This document shows, piece after piece, positions 10,180 through 22,067 of a DNA stretch of 64,000 bases. Source of the stretch: Stemphylium vesicarium (taxonomy: Eukaryota > Ascomycota > Dothideomycetes > Pleosporales > Pleosporaceae); the NCBI GenBank assembly GCA_004380135.1, contig QXCR01000072.1:89295-153294 (forward strand). Reading direction: 5' to 3'. Below the pieces are notes generated by a model. The model saw nothing but the letters and a program-made list of their open reading frames with translations, had not been told where the DNA came from and ran no database searches. The position numbers and the translations under genes are program-made. Positions within the stretch are counted from its first letter, which is position 1. Every line of letters begins with the position of its first letter.

Positions 10180-12909
10180 CTAGTCCGCGTAAAGCGAGTC
10201 GTCGTCCTCCTCTTGAGCGGCATGTCCAGCGGCGAATTGCTCTTGGAAGTGACCTTCTTCCTCCATGGCTACCGTCTCTTCCATCTTACCACCTTCCGGT
10301 TTTAGCTTATCCGCAGCGTGTTCCGCATCCCTCGCTTGATTTCCTTCAGCAACATCGTCATCCTCTTCTTCGCTGCTGTCGGTGTCACCTCCATCGCTGA
10401 TCTCAATAACTTGCACAGCCTTAGCCTTCTCAGACAGTATTAGACCGATATCGCCGAAGTTCTCAGGCTGCTGGACGTCAAGCATGCCTTTGGTACCCAA
10501 TGCGAGAACCATCATCAAACCCTGGCAGGCAATCATTTTGGTGTTCTCGGCAGGCGGAAGAAGCTCATCGAAAGTTATCCCCTCGGTGTCGTCAAGAACA
10601 TCCGGATCATCTTGAGCACAATCACGCTTCTCGGCAATTCTCTCCATGATGAAAGTGATGAAGTTTTCGCCTTCGGTAGAAAGAGCTTCGCGGACGCGAG
10701 ATGTATGTTTTAGTGGGCTGGCTGGCTCGGGAGGATCTGAGTTAAGACCTGGGAGTTCAAACTCGTCACCGGCGTAGTCGGCGTCACTTGTGAGATGCTT
10801 AGATCCTTCGGACAGAATGGGTAGACCCCTTCCATGTGATGGAGACGCGGATATCAGACGACTGCCGTGCCTGCCTTGATCAGCGGAACCAAGCATGCCG
10901 ACGCGTCCGCTACGAGGAATGGCCGACGAGCCGCGAACGGAAGCACTCATGTTCCAAGGCATTGCCGAGAATATCTGCTCATCGTCAAGAGCGGAGACAC
11001 CCTTGCGAGGCAGTTCAACTGCAACGTCGTCGTCCCCACCAGGCATGAATAGGCCTTCGTCATCATCACCACGAACAACCTCAGGCTCGCCGGTCTTCTG
11101 ACGCACGCGGCGAGACTCTTTTTGTGTCGCGTCGTCAATACCACTATCGCGATCGTGCTTGGACCCAGCGATTTTCTTGCGGCTCACGCCAGTGATGGAT
11201 TCGAAGAGGTTGTCGCCGACGAACATATCGAATGGGTTGTAGCCTCGGCCATTGGAGATACGATGACCGATGCCTCCTATGCCGGATCCCCAAACATAAT
11301 GTTCCGCATTCTTCCTTGCCTGCGTGATGGCACGATTCTGTATCTTTTGTCGGGCAGCAGCCCTCATGTTCTTTCTATAGCTCGTTTGCCAGCCGACAAG
11401 CTCTTTGTTACGAAGCTCTATGGCGGCATCGGTTGGGAGAGTGCGTGGGGCTCGACGCCGACGCATAGGTGCAGTGAACGTCTCGGATGACTCCAGCACT
11501 TCTGAATGCTCGTTGAGCTGTTGCTGTGCCTCTGACGAAAAGGATTCGCCTTCTGGAAGATTGTCTCCATAGACAGGAAGGTCAATGTCCATGTCATCGC
11601 CAGGTAGCTGGTAAACGTCAGGATCCATGTTGTAAAAGGTTTCATGTAGGGAACAGCGAGGTGTAGCAGGTCGAGAAACAAGAAGGGGATAATTGAAGAG
11701 CGTGTACACAACAAGCTGCTAATGATGGGCAACAGCGGTCTAAGTGGGTTTGACGGGCGCCGGTGAGATGATGTAAGGTCATGACCCGACTGCTAGTGGG
11801 GGAAGCGTAACCAGACCGTGAGACTGACTACTGAAATTGCGGTGCAAAAAGACGTGAAAGAGCGCAGTAAAACTTACCTGATCCCGAGCCCGCCGTCCCT
11901 CTTCATGTTCTGCCCTCACTCTCGCACTCGCTCCAGCATCACCAGACATCTGTGCACCTGCAGGCGTAGCCGGTGTCTTGACCACCGCCGGACGTGGTGA
12001 CAGCTGAATGATCTCGCCATCGTCTCCAAACATAAAGTCGGGATCTTCGATCTCGATGGTATCGCCAGCTCCGAGCATGCCACTGGGTCGACTGAGACTG
12101 CCTGGTCCGTTGTCGCCTTCCAGTCTGAACTCGCCTGGAGCGAAAGGAGACGAGGTAGGCAGAATGAGACCACCGATAGTGCCGACATGAGACGACAACT
12201 GCGATTGCTGGGAGCCGAAGGGGGTCAGGGATTGGGAGTCGCCGGAGTGTGCCACGTTAAGATCAAAGTTGAAGTCAAGGTCAGAGAGGAGTTCTGGGGG
12301 AGGAATAGCAAAGTCGGGAAGGAACGATGGGTCATCTTGGAGAATTAGCTGCTCAGGCCTAGAAAACGTCTGTCAGTGGATTGTTCTGGAAGGGAAAAGG
12401 CAATGAATGCCCACCTAGCTTTGCCTGCATCTGCATCGAGCGCTGTGTCCTGTACTGTTCGTAACATTGTTCGTAGTGCAATTTGCGCATTCTGTGCGTC
12501 TGCGAGAACATATCCACATTGCTGGAGGTATACACGTGAAACACCATATCTGTACGCATCAGTGATGCCCCGTTGTACACCCCAGGTGCCTGCATTAGGA
12601 TGCTTACAACAGGTTGCCTTGCAGGCGCAGTGCCATGGGCGCTACCGGATCTACAATAGTCTGACATGCTTTGGAAACATCGACATCGAGAATCTGCTTC
12701 CGGTTGATGCGCTTCAAGCTCGACTTGGAACCTAACGTAGCAACCAGCCTGGCACCTCTGTCAGTGGGAGGAAGGAGCACCTCAGCACCGTTTCAACGTA
12801 CCACACGGTTGCCACACCGTATTTGCGTGACGTGAGGACTGCGAGCGTTAGCTTAGCTATCAGAAGCTGGATTCCTGGAGTGGAGCTCACTTTCGTGACT
12901 GTAAAACAT
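10180..12909 (-). CDS. REC8: Meiotic cohesin kleisin Rec8
   Basis: Kleisin subunit of cohesin that bridges SMC1 and SMC3 and holds sister chromatids in meiosis until separase cleaves it. 5' exons: 12909-12891, 12838-12802, 12748-12608, 12549-12415 and 12358-11878. They splice in phase to an N-terminal kleisin domain beginning MFYSHEILTSRKYGVATVWL and continuing VATLGSKSSLKRINRKQI and LRLQGNLLYGVSRVY. The Y-G-V-A-T-V-W-L-V-A-T-L-G start favours Rec8 over mitotic Rad21. A long acidic, Ser-rich centre follows, then a C-terminal winged helix around ITFDELLPPAENTKMIACQG. The C-terminal exon runs to 10180. The intron between 11877 and about 11700-11620 has a good donor (CAG|GTAAGT), but I could not fix its acceptor, so the total of roughly 740-770 residues is approximate. 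Confidence 0.86.
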
Positions 12910-13341
12910 GATGGTGATAGCTAATACATGGAACGAAAGACCGTATGGATGTGGTGAAATAGCGAGACAACTACAGTGTATATTGCGAGGAAGGAAACTT
13001 GAAGGGCAATTGAGTTAGCGACCATGAGGTTGCGGGGGCACTGAGCTTGGGTGTTGGGAGCGCGACGAGCCTTGGCAGCACGTTTGGACGCGCTTCCACG
13101 ACGCGGAGTGAAGTGAAGATGAAGACGGCAACAAGCGCACTTGGCGGACCAGATGACGTGTCTATTAATGCAAGTCTAGAATTCGTGCCATCATTACTCA
13201 TGCTGTCAAGAGAATCGCTTCTCAAATTGCCACCTAGGTCGATGCCAATGCCAGCCGTATGGTTCATCCAGGACGCGTCTACTTCGGCAGGATAAATCGA
13301 AATCCCGGACCACCATTCACAGGAGAACGGCTGAGACCATT
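12910..13341. other. Intergenic between REC8 and UBP6
   Basis: About 430 bp. Two overlapping short frames (near 12971-13295) have no recognisable domain. The sequence presumably carries the REC8 promoter and the UBP6 3' end. Confidence 0.45.
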
Positions 13342-15246
13342 CTACGCCTCACCCATAGATACGTCCTCGTCAACGGTAGGCAGAGGAACGGCGCGGTAGA
13401 GGAGGATAAGAGCCGAATGGCTTTGACCTAGAGGAATGTCAGTCACTGAAGATAGTCAGGGGACGAGAACACATACCTCCACCAGAAAGAGTTTGTATCC
13501 TCTCAGCATCGACCTCGGAAACCTTCTCGTCGTTGAACCACCACCACTTGCCGTCTTCCTCCTTCCGCTTGCCGGTGATTGGGTCCTTGGCGCCCTGCTT
13601 CTTGACGAAAGACGTGTAGTGACCGCTGTCAGCACTGGCGCCCTGATGAGTGATGACACCCCTCAGCTCGTATAATCCAGTCTGGTTGGCTCCCTCGTCG
13701 GCCGCCATCTTGGGGTCCACAAGTGCGAGAAGCTCCTTCTTGGCCGCCTTAATCGATGCTGCACGCTCGGCCTCAATCTGGGCGTCGGTCTTGTACTCGA
13801 CCTCCTCCATCTTGGTGTCTTCGGGCTTGTTAGCATCCTCCTTCTTTTGTGCGGCTTCCTTTTTCTTTTGCAAGGGTTCCTTGCGCGCCAGAGGGTCGCT
13901 GTCGTTCTCTTCACCGGCCTTCATGCGCTTCTGTCGCTTGCGGGCGCGCTCGTCATCCTCCTCTTCCTTGCGGACGTCACGAATCTTGTCCCGTACAGGG
14001 GCCAGAACCTTCCTCAGGTCGTCGGTGCAAAACTCCAAGGCGTCCAACTCTTCCGGGAATGTGACCTTGCGCATGATCTTGGCCTTTTTGTTGGTGTCTC
14101 GTCGCCAGTCGAAGCGCACAAAGTGAACTGGGAGATGCTTTGGCAGGCGGGCGATCTTGGAAGTCTTCGTGTACATGGCGTTCCGTCCCAGAACTTCCGA
14201 TCGTTTCTCGATCTGCTCCTTCAGGCCCGCGGCCAGACCTTCCCTGAGATGGTTTGTCTCGACGTTGATATGGCAGTTGAGCTTGAAGAAGAGGTCTTCG
14301 CTGTGGACTGGCTCCTCGCCAGCTTCTTTCGCCGCAGGCTCGTCGCACTCCATGACCGACTCGAACTTGCCCGCCATGTACTTGTCGATCCAAGACATTG
14401 CCTGCTTGTCCGCGTCGGACGCATCCTTGTCATTAATCTTCAAGTTTTGTCGCAGTTGCGACACGATCTGTGACCAAGCCTCCTCGGCGTCCTGCTGTGC
14501 GTAGCCATGGCCGTCCTTTGACTTTTGGGCGAATTGGGGGAATGCGGTTCGGAGAGCGTTGAGGAACATGAGCGGAGGGAATCCCTGCTGGGTCTCGGAC
14601 ATTTGCTTGAACAGGTCGCGGAGGGAGCCTGTGAGATCGGTCGAGGCACCTAGGCCACCGAGACCGAACTGGCTGAGCTGCTGAGCGAAGCCCGATGATT
14701 CGGCGGCATTGCTGTGCGCAGTCAGTATTTCGTAAATGAGTTACAAGGAGATCCCGTACCTAGAAGAGTAGCGCAAAAGTTCTTCCTGAAGTTCGGGGAT
14801 AGACCTGAGCGTCTGCAGCGTGGAGTTCATGTAGCAGGTGTTGCCCAGGTTCTGCAGACCGGCGGGAGTGGCGCCTTCCAACTGCGCGGCTTCTGCCTCA
14901 TCCATATCCTCGAGGAACTTGGTAGGGACCTTGGGCTTCTCGATGACGTTTCCAGCGCCCGAAGGCGTTCCCATCATCATGAGCGTCTGGTTGGGCTTGA
15001 GGCCCAGTTTGGACATGTCGGCGTCATCCTTGAGTTGGCCGCCTTTGACGATGACCTTCTGGCGCTCTGGTTCGACGCCGGTGATGGAAAAGAGCTGGTA
15101 TTTGAACGTCTCGCCGGTGGACGTGGTATCCACTTCGACCTCGTGCTTCTTGCCCTGGTGCTTTACAATTACTACAAACATGCAAGTCAATACCGAAACC
15201 CTGTAGTGGCGCGTGGAGAGTGGCGCGTACCTGGTATGGACGCCAT
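13342..15246 (-). CDS. UBP6: Proteasome-associated ubiquitin hydrolase Ubp6/USP14
   Basis: Deubiquitinase that docks on the proteasome base and trims ubiquitin from substrates. Four exons, 15246-15231, 15171-14760, 14711-13477 and 13427-13342, give 582 residues. An N-terminal ubiquitin-like domain (MASIPVIVKHQGKK to about residue 75) should bind the proteasome. The USP domain follows. The Cys box is GLQNLGNTCYMNS with catalytic Cys at residue 118, the same position as in yeast Ubp6. The QQDAEE motif follows, then the His box HQGASADSGHYTSF and KWWWFNDEKVSEV. The final exon supplies SHSALILLYRAVPLP. A charged Lys/Glu-rich insert (KRQKRMKAGEEND to KKEDANKPEDTK) lies between the finger region and the His box. 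Start and all phases are consistent. Confidence 0.94.
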
Positions 15247-15525
15247 GATGAATACCCAACTATACTGTAGATAGTGTATAGAGAGTTCTAGGGGGAGAGG
15301 AGGCGAGCGAGTACTTATACTATCTTCGTGGGGCAAATGTTAATGGTCGACGGCCGAAACATGAGGAAGGCAGGCCGCGCCAAGCTCAGCCGCCGCCCGG
15401 AGCTCTAACCCCACTAGCGACCACCTGCAGGCACCGCCAACTCCATACTGGCATGTCATAGCCCGCTCTCCCCCGACAGCAGCCCTGACATCCGACCATA
15501 GAGCTGGTGTTGAGCTCTACCCACG

Positions 15526-16193
15526 ATGGTATGCTCCCTTCTGCCTCGATAAGCTTCATTGCTTGCACGTGCTGATCTACGCAGTCCCAATCACTCCGCC
15601 CTTACCTGCAGTGCGTGCGCTCGTCTCTCACGGCCGCCCTGTCCCTCTCCAACTTTGCCTCGCAAGCCTCCGAGCGCCACAATGTCCCCGAAATCGAAGC
15701 TGCGAGCTCCCCGGAGGTCATTCTGAATCCGCTCACCGTATCGAGAAACGAGAATGAACGCGTATACATCGAGCCCAGTATCAACAGTGTACGAATAAGC
15801 ATCAAGATCAAGCAGGCAGATGAGATTGAGCACATTCTGGTCCACAAGTTCACTCGCTTCCTGACCCAAAGAGCCGAGTCGTTCTACATCCTGCGGAGGA
15901 AGCCGGTCAAGGGCTACGACATCTCGTTCCTCATCACCAACTTCCACACCGAGGAGATGCTCAAGCACAAGCTTGTCGACTTTATTATTCAGTTCATGGA
16001 GGAGGTTGACAAGGAAATCTCAGAGATGAAGCTCTTTGTAAGGCAGTCGAGCTATCTTGTGGCATATGGAAGCTAACGCGTTGGCAGTTGAACGCAAGAG
16101 CACGTTTCGTGGCCGAATCTTTCCTTACTCCAGTACGTTGTCGTCCCCACCTGACCACGTACACAAAAGCTAACAGCAGTCTAGTTTGATTAA
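15526..16193 (+). CDS. ARC19: Arp2/3 complex subunit ARPC4 (p20)
   Basis: Core scaffold subunit of the Arp2/3 actin-nucleating complex, where it pairs with ARPC2. Exons 15526-15528, 15585-16037, 16088-16132 and 16185-16193 give 169 residues, the standard length. Exon 1 is only the ATG, followed by a 56-bp intron. Exon 2 then starts SQSLRPYLQCVRSSL, and the near-invariant stretches ADEIEHILVHKFTRFL and GYDISFLITNFHTEEML follow. Exon 3 gives LNARARFVAESFLTP and exon 4 encodes only Phe-Asp-stop. All introns are phase 0 with GT-AG ends. The protein is extremely conserved in eukaryotes, so both tiny exons can be placed with confidence. Confidence 0.95.
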
Positions 16194-16582
16194 GTACACG
16201 AGGACTGCGTTTGTATATATAGCGACATTACGACATCGGAACACAAGGCAGCTATACGAGACGGACCATTGTCGAGGCCCGGACCCGTTAGTTGGCAAGC
16301 AAGCGTGGACGTGGAAAAGGTGCAATCTAGGCTGAGCATTCGACCAGCAATGAATACAAACACGAACTTCGAAATCACTTTGCCGCACCTGCGTACCAAC
16401 GACCCTTCGAACATGCTCACAAAGCATGCCACGAGCCGCTCTTTGGCCGACTGATGACGAGCAGGCATCACGCACACATTGGGCCTGACATGGTGACTTG
16501 TTCTTCATTCCTTCATTCATCTATAGGATACTGGCTACATGGGATTACTGTGCAGCCCCTAATCCAAAGACGCTATCAGCGC

Positions 16583-17178
16583 CTACAACTTAGCCAGGAC
16601 GGCATCGGCACCAGAAACCGAAACCTCGCCAGGGCTCTTCTCGTTCTCGGCATAGATGACCTTGCCGTGGTCAAACACCATAGCCCAGCGACCATTGCGG
16701 TCGCCCATGCCCGCCTGCCAGCCGTGCTCCTTGCTGAAGAAAGTCTTGGTGTCGCTCAAAAAAAGCACCTCATCGCCCTTGACACCGTTGACCTTGCCCC
16801 ACGCATTCATGACCCAGGCGTCGTTTGACGCAATAGTCGCGATGACATCAACGCCCTTGTCCTTGAACTCCTTGGCCTTGGAGATGTAGGGTGGGAGGTG
16901 GTATGCCTGGCAGCCCGGTGTGAAGGCGCCGGGTACCGAGAAGAGAACGACCTTCTTGTCGGCCCATTCTTTGCTGGCGTCGTATTCTTGGGGACGGCCG
17001 CAGAGGGTGGGGTCGCTGTCGGTGATGGGAGCCCATCTGTACAAGAGGGATCATTGTTAGCAATTGTAAGTTTTAGAGTTTGGGGCTCTGTGGTGATGCA
17101 GTGGTGCAAAGCAAGACGTGGAACTTACTCGAACTTGACGCCCTCGGGGAGCTTGTCGCCGACTTGTAGAGGTGCCAT
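16583..17178 (-). CDS. AHP1: Ahp1/PMP20-type peroxiredoxin
   Basis: Thiol peroxidase of the Prx5 group that reduces alkyl hydroperoxides with thioredoxin. Exons 17178-17129 and 17036-16583 give 167 residues. The peroxidatic Cys59 lies in VPGAFTPGCQAYHLPPY. A second Cys29 (TLCGRP) stands upstream, close to the layout of the resolving cysteine (Cys31 to Cys62) reported for yeast Ahp1, so an atypical 2-Cys mechanism is likely. The WGK and GMGDRNGRWAM segments of the family are present. There is no clear presequence, and the C-terminus (AKL) could act as a peroxisomal PTS1, since A-K-L is a known variant; this is inference. Gene spacing to ARPC4 is about 390 bp, convergent. Confidence 0.92.
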
Positions 17179-18174
17179 TGTGGATTAGATGTGGTGGAGG
17201 TTGATTGATTAGAGAGATGAAAGTTGTAGATGGAGAAAAGTGTGTGCGCTGTTCAACTGAAGTAGAAGAAGAAAAGAGAAACAAGAGTACCGACCCAGAA
17301 GTTTATCTGGTTTCCATAGGGAGGGGCAGACCAGCTTTCCACCGTTTGTCGCCGACCTACCTGCTTCCCAAGCTTCGAGCTTCGAGATCATAGTGGGGCA
17401 GCCTGGCTGGCTGGCTAACTTTCTCGGACTGAGCCCGGCCGGCCGAGGCAAGCTCGCTGGCCGCCCGACCCAAAACAATACATCACACCTTTGCTCGGTG
17501 CGACCGTGCGAGGGTAAAGGGTAAGGGTTTGACAAATACATTGGGCCTATGAGCGGCGGGTACCTGAATGAGCAGCATGTCCGCAGCTGGGAAAGATAAG
17601 CAGTCAAGTAAGCCTACTCGTAGTCTTCCCAGCAAGACGGAGGTGGCATTGGCTATCACTTTGTCCGCGCTCGTCTCGAGACCCTTGCTTCCCTCTTGCT
17701 GTCTGCATCTTTGAATGTTTACTGAGCGGATTTCACGTGAGGGGCTTGCTTGCGTGGACACAGCAGCTTTTCGGGGGTGCATCGGTGGCTCCTTGCGTTC
17801 GATGTTCGAGAAGCTTCACTTCCCTTATCGATATCGGGGGTGCATTTGCGGGGACGACCGTGGGACGCGGCGGAAGCGCGTGAGAGCAGCAGCAGTGGCA
17901 GCAGTGGCAGCAGTGGCAGTGGCAGTGGCATTTTCAGTGGACAAGTGCAAACAGAGGTATTAAAGAGAATGAAGCATGGTTGTTAGTGTGCAAGATAGGC
18001 TGAGGTTTCTGTATCTCCGCGCTCCTCACTCATGTCAGACTATGCCGATATGCCGATATAGAGGGGCAGGACGCGGCATTCGCAAGTACATGAACGGGCT
18101 TCACTGCTGCGTGCTAAGGTATCAGAAGATTTGCATTATCGCATCAAATCGCCCTTCTAGCTGATCTCCTAAAT
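17179..18174. other. Intergenic between the peroxiredoxin and DUF1348 genes
   Basis: About 1 kb. It should hold the peroxiredoxin promoter on its left and the DUF1348 promoter on its right. The only structure I can see is the microsatellite at 17884-17930. No domain-bearing frame is present. Confidence 0.5.
17884..17930. repeat. AGCAGTGGC-type microsatellite
   Basis: Imperfect short tandem repeat: AGCAGC, then three AGTGGCAGC-like units, then AGTGGC units. It lies in an intergenic stretch and is probably variable between strains. Confidence 0.8.
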
Positions 18175-18726
18175 ATGTCTCTTGCCCCACCATTCACCAA
18201 AGAGACTGCGAATGCCAAAGTGAAGAAGGCGCAAGACCTATGGAATGGCCAGTACGTGGTTTGGTCCCTGATACATTCGCTCAATCTGATCCCGGTAGGG
18301 ATCCCAAGACGATCGCGCAAGCCTATACCCCCGACAGTATCTGGCGCAACCGGTCATTTTTCCTCCGCGGTACAGCAGCGATTGAGGACTTCTTGACCAA
18401 GAAGTGGGAGAAAGAGAAGAACTACCGATTGCGCAAGGAGCTGTTCGCTTTTACCGAGAACAAGATTGCTGTCCAATTCTGGTATGAGTACCAAGACGCT
18501 CACGATGGCCTGAAATGGAAGCGCTGCTATGGTCTCGAAGACTGGACCTTTACCGACAATGGGAAGATGCGCAAACGGCAGATGAGCGGCAATGATGTCG
18601 AGATCGATGAAGCTGGTGAGATCCCAAGAAGTAGACTCGAGATAGCTTTGACTAACGTCTGCAGCGCGATGGTTCAAGAATGGTGTTGATGTCAACAAGG
18701 TCGACATTACCGAGCATCATTGGTGA
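18175..18726 (+). CDS. DUF1348 NTF2-like (SnoaL-fold) protein
   Basis: Small protein of the NTF2-like superfamily, DUF1348 group. Members are cone-shaped alpha+beta folds of unknown reaction, common in fungi and bacteria. Exons 18175-18251, 18299-18615 and 18665-18726 give 151 residues, typical length. The first splice restores NGQDPKTIAQAYTPDSIWRN. The conserved core follows: FLTKKWEKEKNYRLRKELF, IAVQFWYEYQD, CYGLEDWTFTDNGKM and RQMSGNDVEI. The last exon provides RWFKNGVDVNKVDITEHHW. No signal peptide, so presumably cytosolic. Neighbours give no functional hint. Confidence 0.9.
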
Positions 18727-18814
18727 TTCAGTCTATTGTTCTATTCAACATAGTCGGGTATCGTAACGCTTGCGGGAAAATATAAGCAAATATGCAGTGA
18801 ATTCGATGCATGCA

Positions 18815-19325
18815 TTAGGCTGGTGGGGTATCGTGTATAGCGACGAGAATGAACTTTGGATCTGATGGTAGATTAGTGTACGTCCTAGAGTCTTGCGCGT
18901 GAAGGTCGTACCGGGTACTATAACCAGCTCGTTCTTTTTCGTTCGTAAGCGCAGAAGCTTCACTTCATCCTCCTTGTCCAGTTCGTCTACAAGACTCCCG
19001 GCCGCAGTCAAGAACGACCAGACTGCGCTCGCAACATCCTCCGCACTATGTATCCCACTTTCTTTCCTGCCGTTGGCGTAATTCTCGGGCGCAGCTTCAC
19101 CAGAAGCTGGCAGAGTACTGTTTGGGTTTGCGGAGGAGCTGTTCGAGATGAGGCCGGAGGTACGTATTATGGTGCCGTTTTCGCGCGACAGTATGAGGGT
19201 ACTCTGAACGCCGGGCTTTTGGCTCAAGCGGGTGAGCAGCGAAAGGGTCTCGTCGGGCTAAGCAACGTGTTAGTCAATTGCACGTCCATAACGAATTAAA
19301 AACTACATACAGCGTTTTGGGCCAT
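18815..19325 (-). CDS. Dynein light chain, roadblock/LC7 type
   Basis: Roadblock-domain protein expected to dimerise on the dynein intermediate chain and link cargo adaptors to the cytoplasmic dynein motor. Three exons, 19325-19311, 19257-18912 and 18861-18815, give 135 residues. The domain starts MAQNAPDETLSLLTRLSQ and continues KPGVQSTLILSRENGTIIR. The conserved end is KLLRLRTKKNELVIVPDPKF followed by ILVAIHDTPPA. The last splice inside VPD is needed to reach the family C-terminus. A polar insert (SNSSSANPNSTLPASGEAAP) sits between the first strand pair and the central helix, as in other filamentous fungi. It is head-to-head with IPI1. Confidence 0.9.
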
Positions 19326-19609
19326 GTCGAGGGGAACAGTACAAGAAGGTGGGGTAGGAGATGCAGTCGCTGTTCGCATGTTGCCAATGACATCGGCAGA
19401 CATGGGCGCAGCTGGACCCTGCCAAGACGTCACCTCTTAAGCTTCTTTGGAACTAGCGGCATCTGTCGATCTTCAATTTTCCTGCCATCAGCATCGAAGC
19501 GCGTCGACTTCCCCATCGTCGACGTCGAAAACACAGCTTTTCGTTTCCAATAACTTGGTACGCGTCGTCTGAATTCCCACACATTGAAGAAGTCAAATCG
19601 AACGCCATC
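19326..19609. promoter_or_regulatory. Divergent promoter, roadblock gene / IPI1
   Basis: 284 bp separate the two start codons. No TATA box is evident. The short spacing suggests a shared housekeeping promoter (inference). Confidence 0.4.
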
Positions 19610-20743
19610 ATGACTGCAAGCTCGAAGAAAAAGAAGGAGAATAAGAAGAAGGACTTTCAGGTACAGACGAAGCAGCATAAATGTTCCTAACAAACTAAAA
19701 GCTAACGCATGGTAGAAACCCAAATTGAAGGTTGGAAAGGCAAGACCCAAGGCTGCGAACTCAACGGATACGAGCTTCCGCGCCAAATGTAAGATGCGCA
19801 ACCACTGATATACTGCGCAAATAACTAAGGAACTACAGCAATTGCATTGAAACAACAAGCTCTCTCCACCAGTGCGCCAACTTTGGAAGCGCAATGTGCG
19901 CACCATTTAGGCCTACTGAACCACAAGTCAGATTCACAGCGCAAAGAGTCTCTGGCTTTCCTAACCTCGGCAATCATCAACAACCCACCTACAGTCCCAT
20001 TGCCACAGCCGTCGTCTGTCATCATTCCCGCAGTACAGCGCCTGATTCTAGATGGTACAAAGAGCGTCCGCCAGCAGCTGCTCAAACTTTTGCAAAATCT
20101 ACCACCAATTGATATCGCCGGTCATGCAGACCAACTACTGCTTCACACGAGAGCCGCAATGACGCATCTCGCAACCGAGATACGGTTCTTTGGTCTCGAA
20201 GTGCTAGAGTGGTTGCTCCAAGTAGCAGGCGACGAAGTCGTCAGTTGCGCTGGAGGTTGGGTGAAGATGCTGAAATGCTTCCTCAGCCTACTTGGGTGGC
20301 AAAGCGAGGCGTCAAGCAAGTGGTCCAGTGCAAAGTCATACGGCAAAACGGATTCAAAGATGCAAGTAAAGCAGATGAGCGCCTTGACGTCGTTCCTCCG
20401 CACTGGACTTTGCCATACCCCCCAACCAGCAACTCCCGGCGACACCAGCGACAGCGACAGCAATTTCCCGCTTTGGCACACCCAGCATCATATGCTGTCG
20501 GAGCGTTCTAATGTCTACGCACATCTCAACCTGTTTGGCGCTGCTCGAGACGAAGAAGCAGAAATGTATGAGGATCGCGAAGACCGACAGAGAGTATTCC
20601 ACGATCGCGCTGAAGCTGCGATTGTCGCAGGGCTGGAGCAGGCTACCAAAGCCGGTGGCGAATTAGGTCGTGCGGGTGCACAGCTTCGAAAAGTCACAAA
20701 GGAGGGCATGGCAGACTTTTACCGGGAAGATTTGATCACCTAA
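19610..20743 (+). CDS. IPI1: Pre-rRNA processing protein Ipi1 (TEX10 family)
   Basis: Component of the Rix1 complex (Rix1-Ipi1-Ipi3) needed for ITS2 processing and late 60S maturation in the nucleus. Exons 19610-19660, 19716-19788 and 19839-20743 give 342 residues, as in yeast and other fungi. A Lys-rich N-terminus (SSKKKKENKKKDFQKPKLKV) is typical and probably nuclear targeting. Then come alpha-helical repeats: SIALKQQ, LNHKSDSQRKESLAFLTSAI, RLILDGTKSVRQQLLKLLQN and a conserved MTHLATEIRFFGLEVLEWLL. All splice phases agree. Confidence rests on the N-terminal pattern and overall helical repeat order. Confidence 0.9.
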
Positions 20744-22067
20744 TTTCAGGTCATCCAGACGCGGTTACAAACGACGGTTAAGGAGAGTCGCATCTAAAAT
20801 GTACATGGCCAGCCACGTGGACTTTCCAAGGAGCAAGGGCCGGTAGCGTTGAGCAATGTTACTCACGCCCTGGACAGAACGATATAGTCCTCAATGTGTC
20901 TGGGAGACGGTGTTCCAGCTTCTTCAACAAGAACACTTTCATCTACGCCCTCTTAGCGATACCAACACTCGCAGCAGATATTTGTTACCTGCAACGCTGG
21001 GAAGCGAATAGGCCATGAACGCCTACAAGAAGATTTAGTGCCGAAAACGACCCAGTCACGACCTTCCCTGATCACGGGCAGCGTACGATGGGAAAGGGTA
21101 TCTCACCCACTCCTCAAATCTTCGAGACCACCTCCAACCACCCTACCGAGAAAATTTGCCACCTCGCAAATATCGTTGGTTCCATTCTGGACTCTACTCC
21201 GAGTACTTGCTCAGCAGGCATACTCAGACATATTGGTTTGAGAAGCGTGGAGGCATAATGGCACCCCGGCAATCTTGCGCGACGCAGCTCCAGCGGTTGA
21301 TAAAATGGCACCTTTTTTGCTTTTTTGCGATTGGTGAGCGCCTAATGGCAACAGCATTAGAGCGGTTGGATGGGCAGTGGGTGATCTTGCAATAAGGGCG
21401 CACCAGTGTAGGCGATAGAATAGTTCTGGTTAGGTTTGATATAAATGGGTGCGAAAAGGTAGTACTAAAGCAGGCTATGTATACCTACCTCCCTGTTGTT
21501 CGTGGGCTGGAATCAAATATCAAGTCAACATGGTTGGTTGCGATACTAGGTCTCTTAGATGAATTCCATCTCGCCCGACAACCTTGCGTTTGGTAATACC
21601 AAGGTACTTCTAATGTCATGTCTCATCGCGACAAATTAGTCGGTGCCTGGCATGCAAGTGCAAGGCTACGATAGCCGAAAAGAGCTATATTGCTTTTCAG
21701 TCAAACGAAGGAACTGCACCAATAGCTGAGAGGAGTGTTCGCTTGGCGATGCCAAATGGGTTATTTGTGAGCCTGGCCTGGCTCTCAGCTTATACTCTTG
21801 CGTACAAGAGGCAGCTAACAGATGCATCATTCTACCTGCCGAAGAGAAGCTACCACAACGCCAAATATAGAAGAATAACCAGAAGAAGCAGACAACATAG
21901 TGCCACATGTTCTATAGTAAAACCACCCCAGAAAGCTTTTGTAAATCCCGTTGTTGATGCAGTTATTAGATGAAAGAGGAAGAGAAGGATGTCCCGCCCA
22001 TGGTCGGTCCCGAACCCGTTGCGCTCGAGATTCGTTTTCCTAGTGCATGTGTGTGCGACACGACGGG
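20744..22067. other. Intergenic, no supported gene
   Basis: About 1.3 kb between convergent IPI1 and the Nudix gene. Short frames only, without domains. Some sequence will be 3' UTR of both genes. No repeats or RNA genes noticed. Confidence 0.5.

Noticed and set aside
13650..14473. Long plus-strand frames of 158 and 208 residues
   Set aside because: They are complementary to the UBP6 coding sequence and have no independent features.
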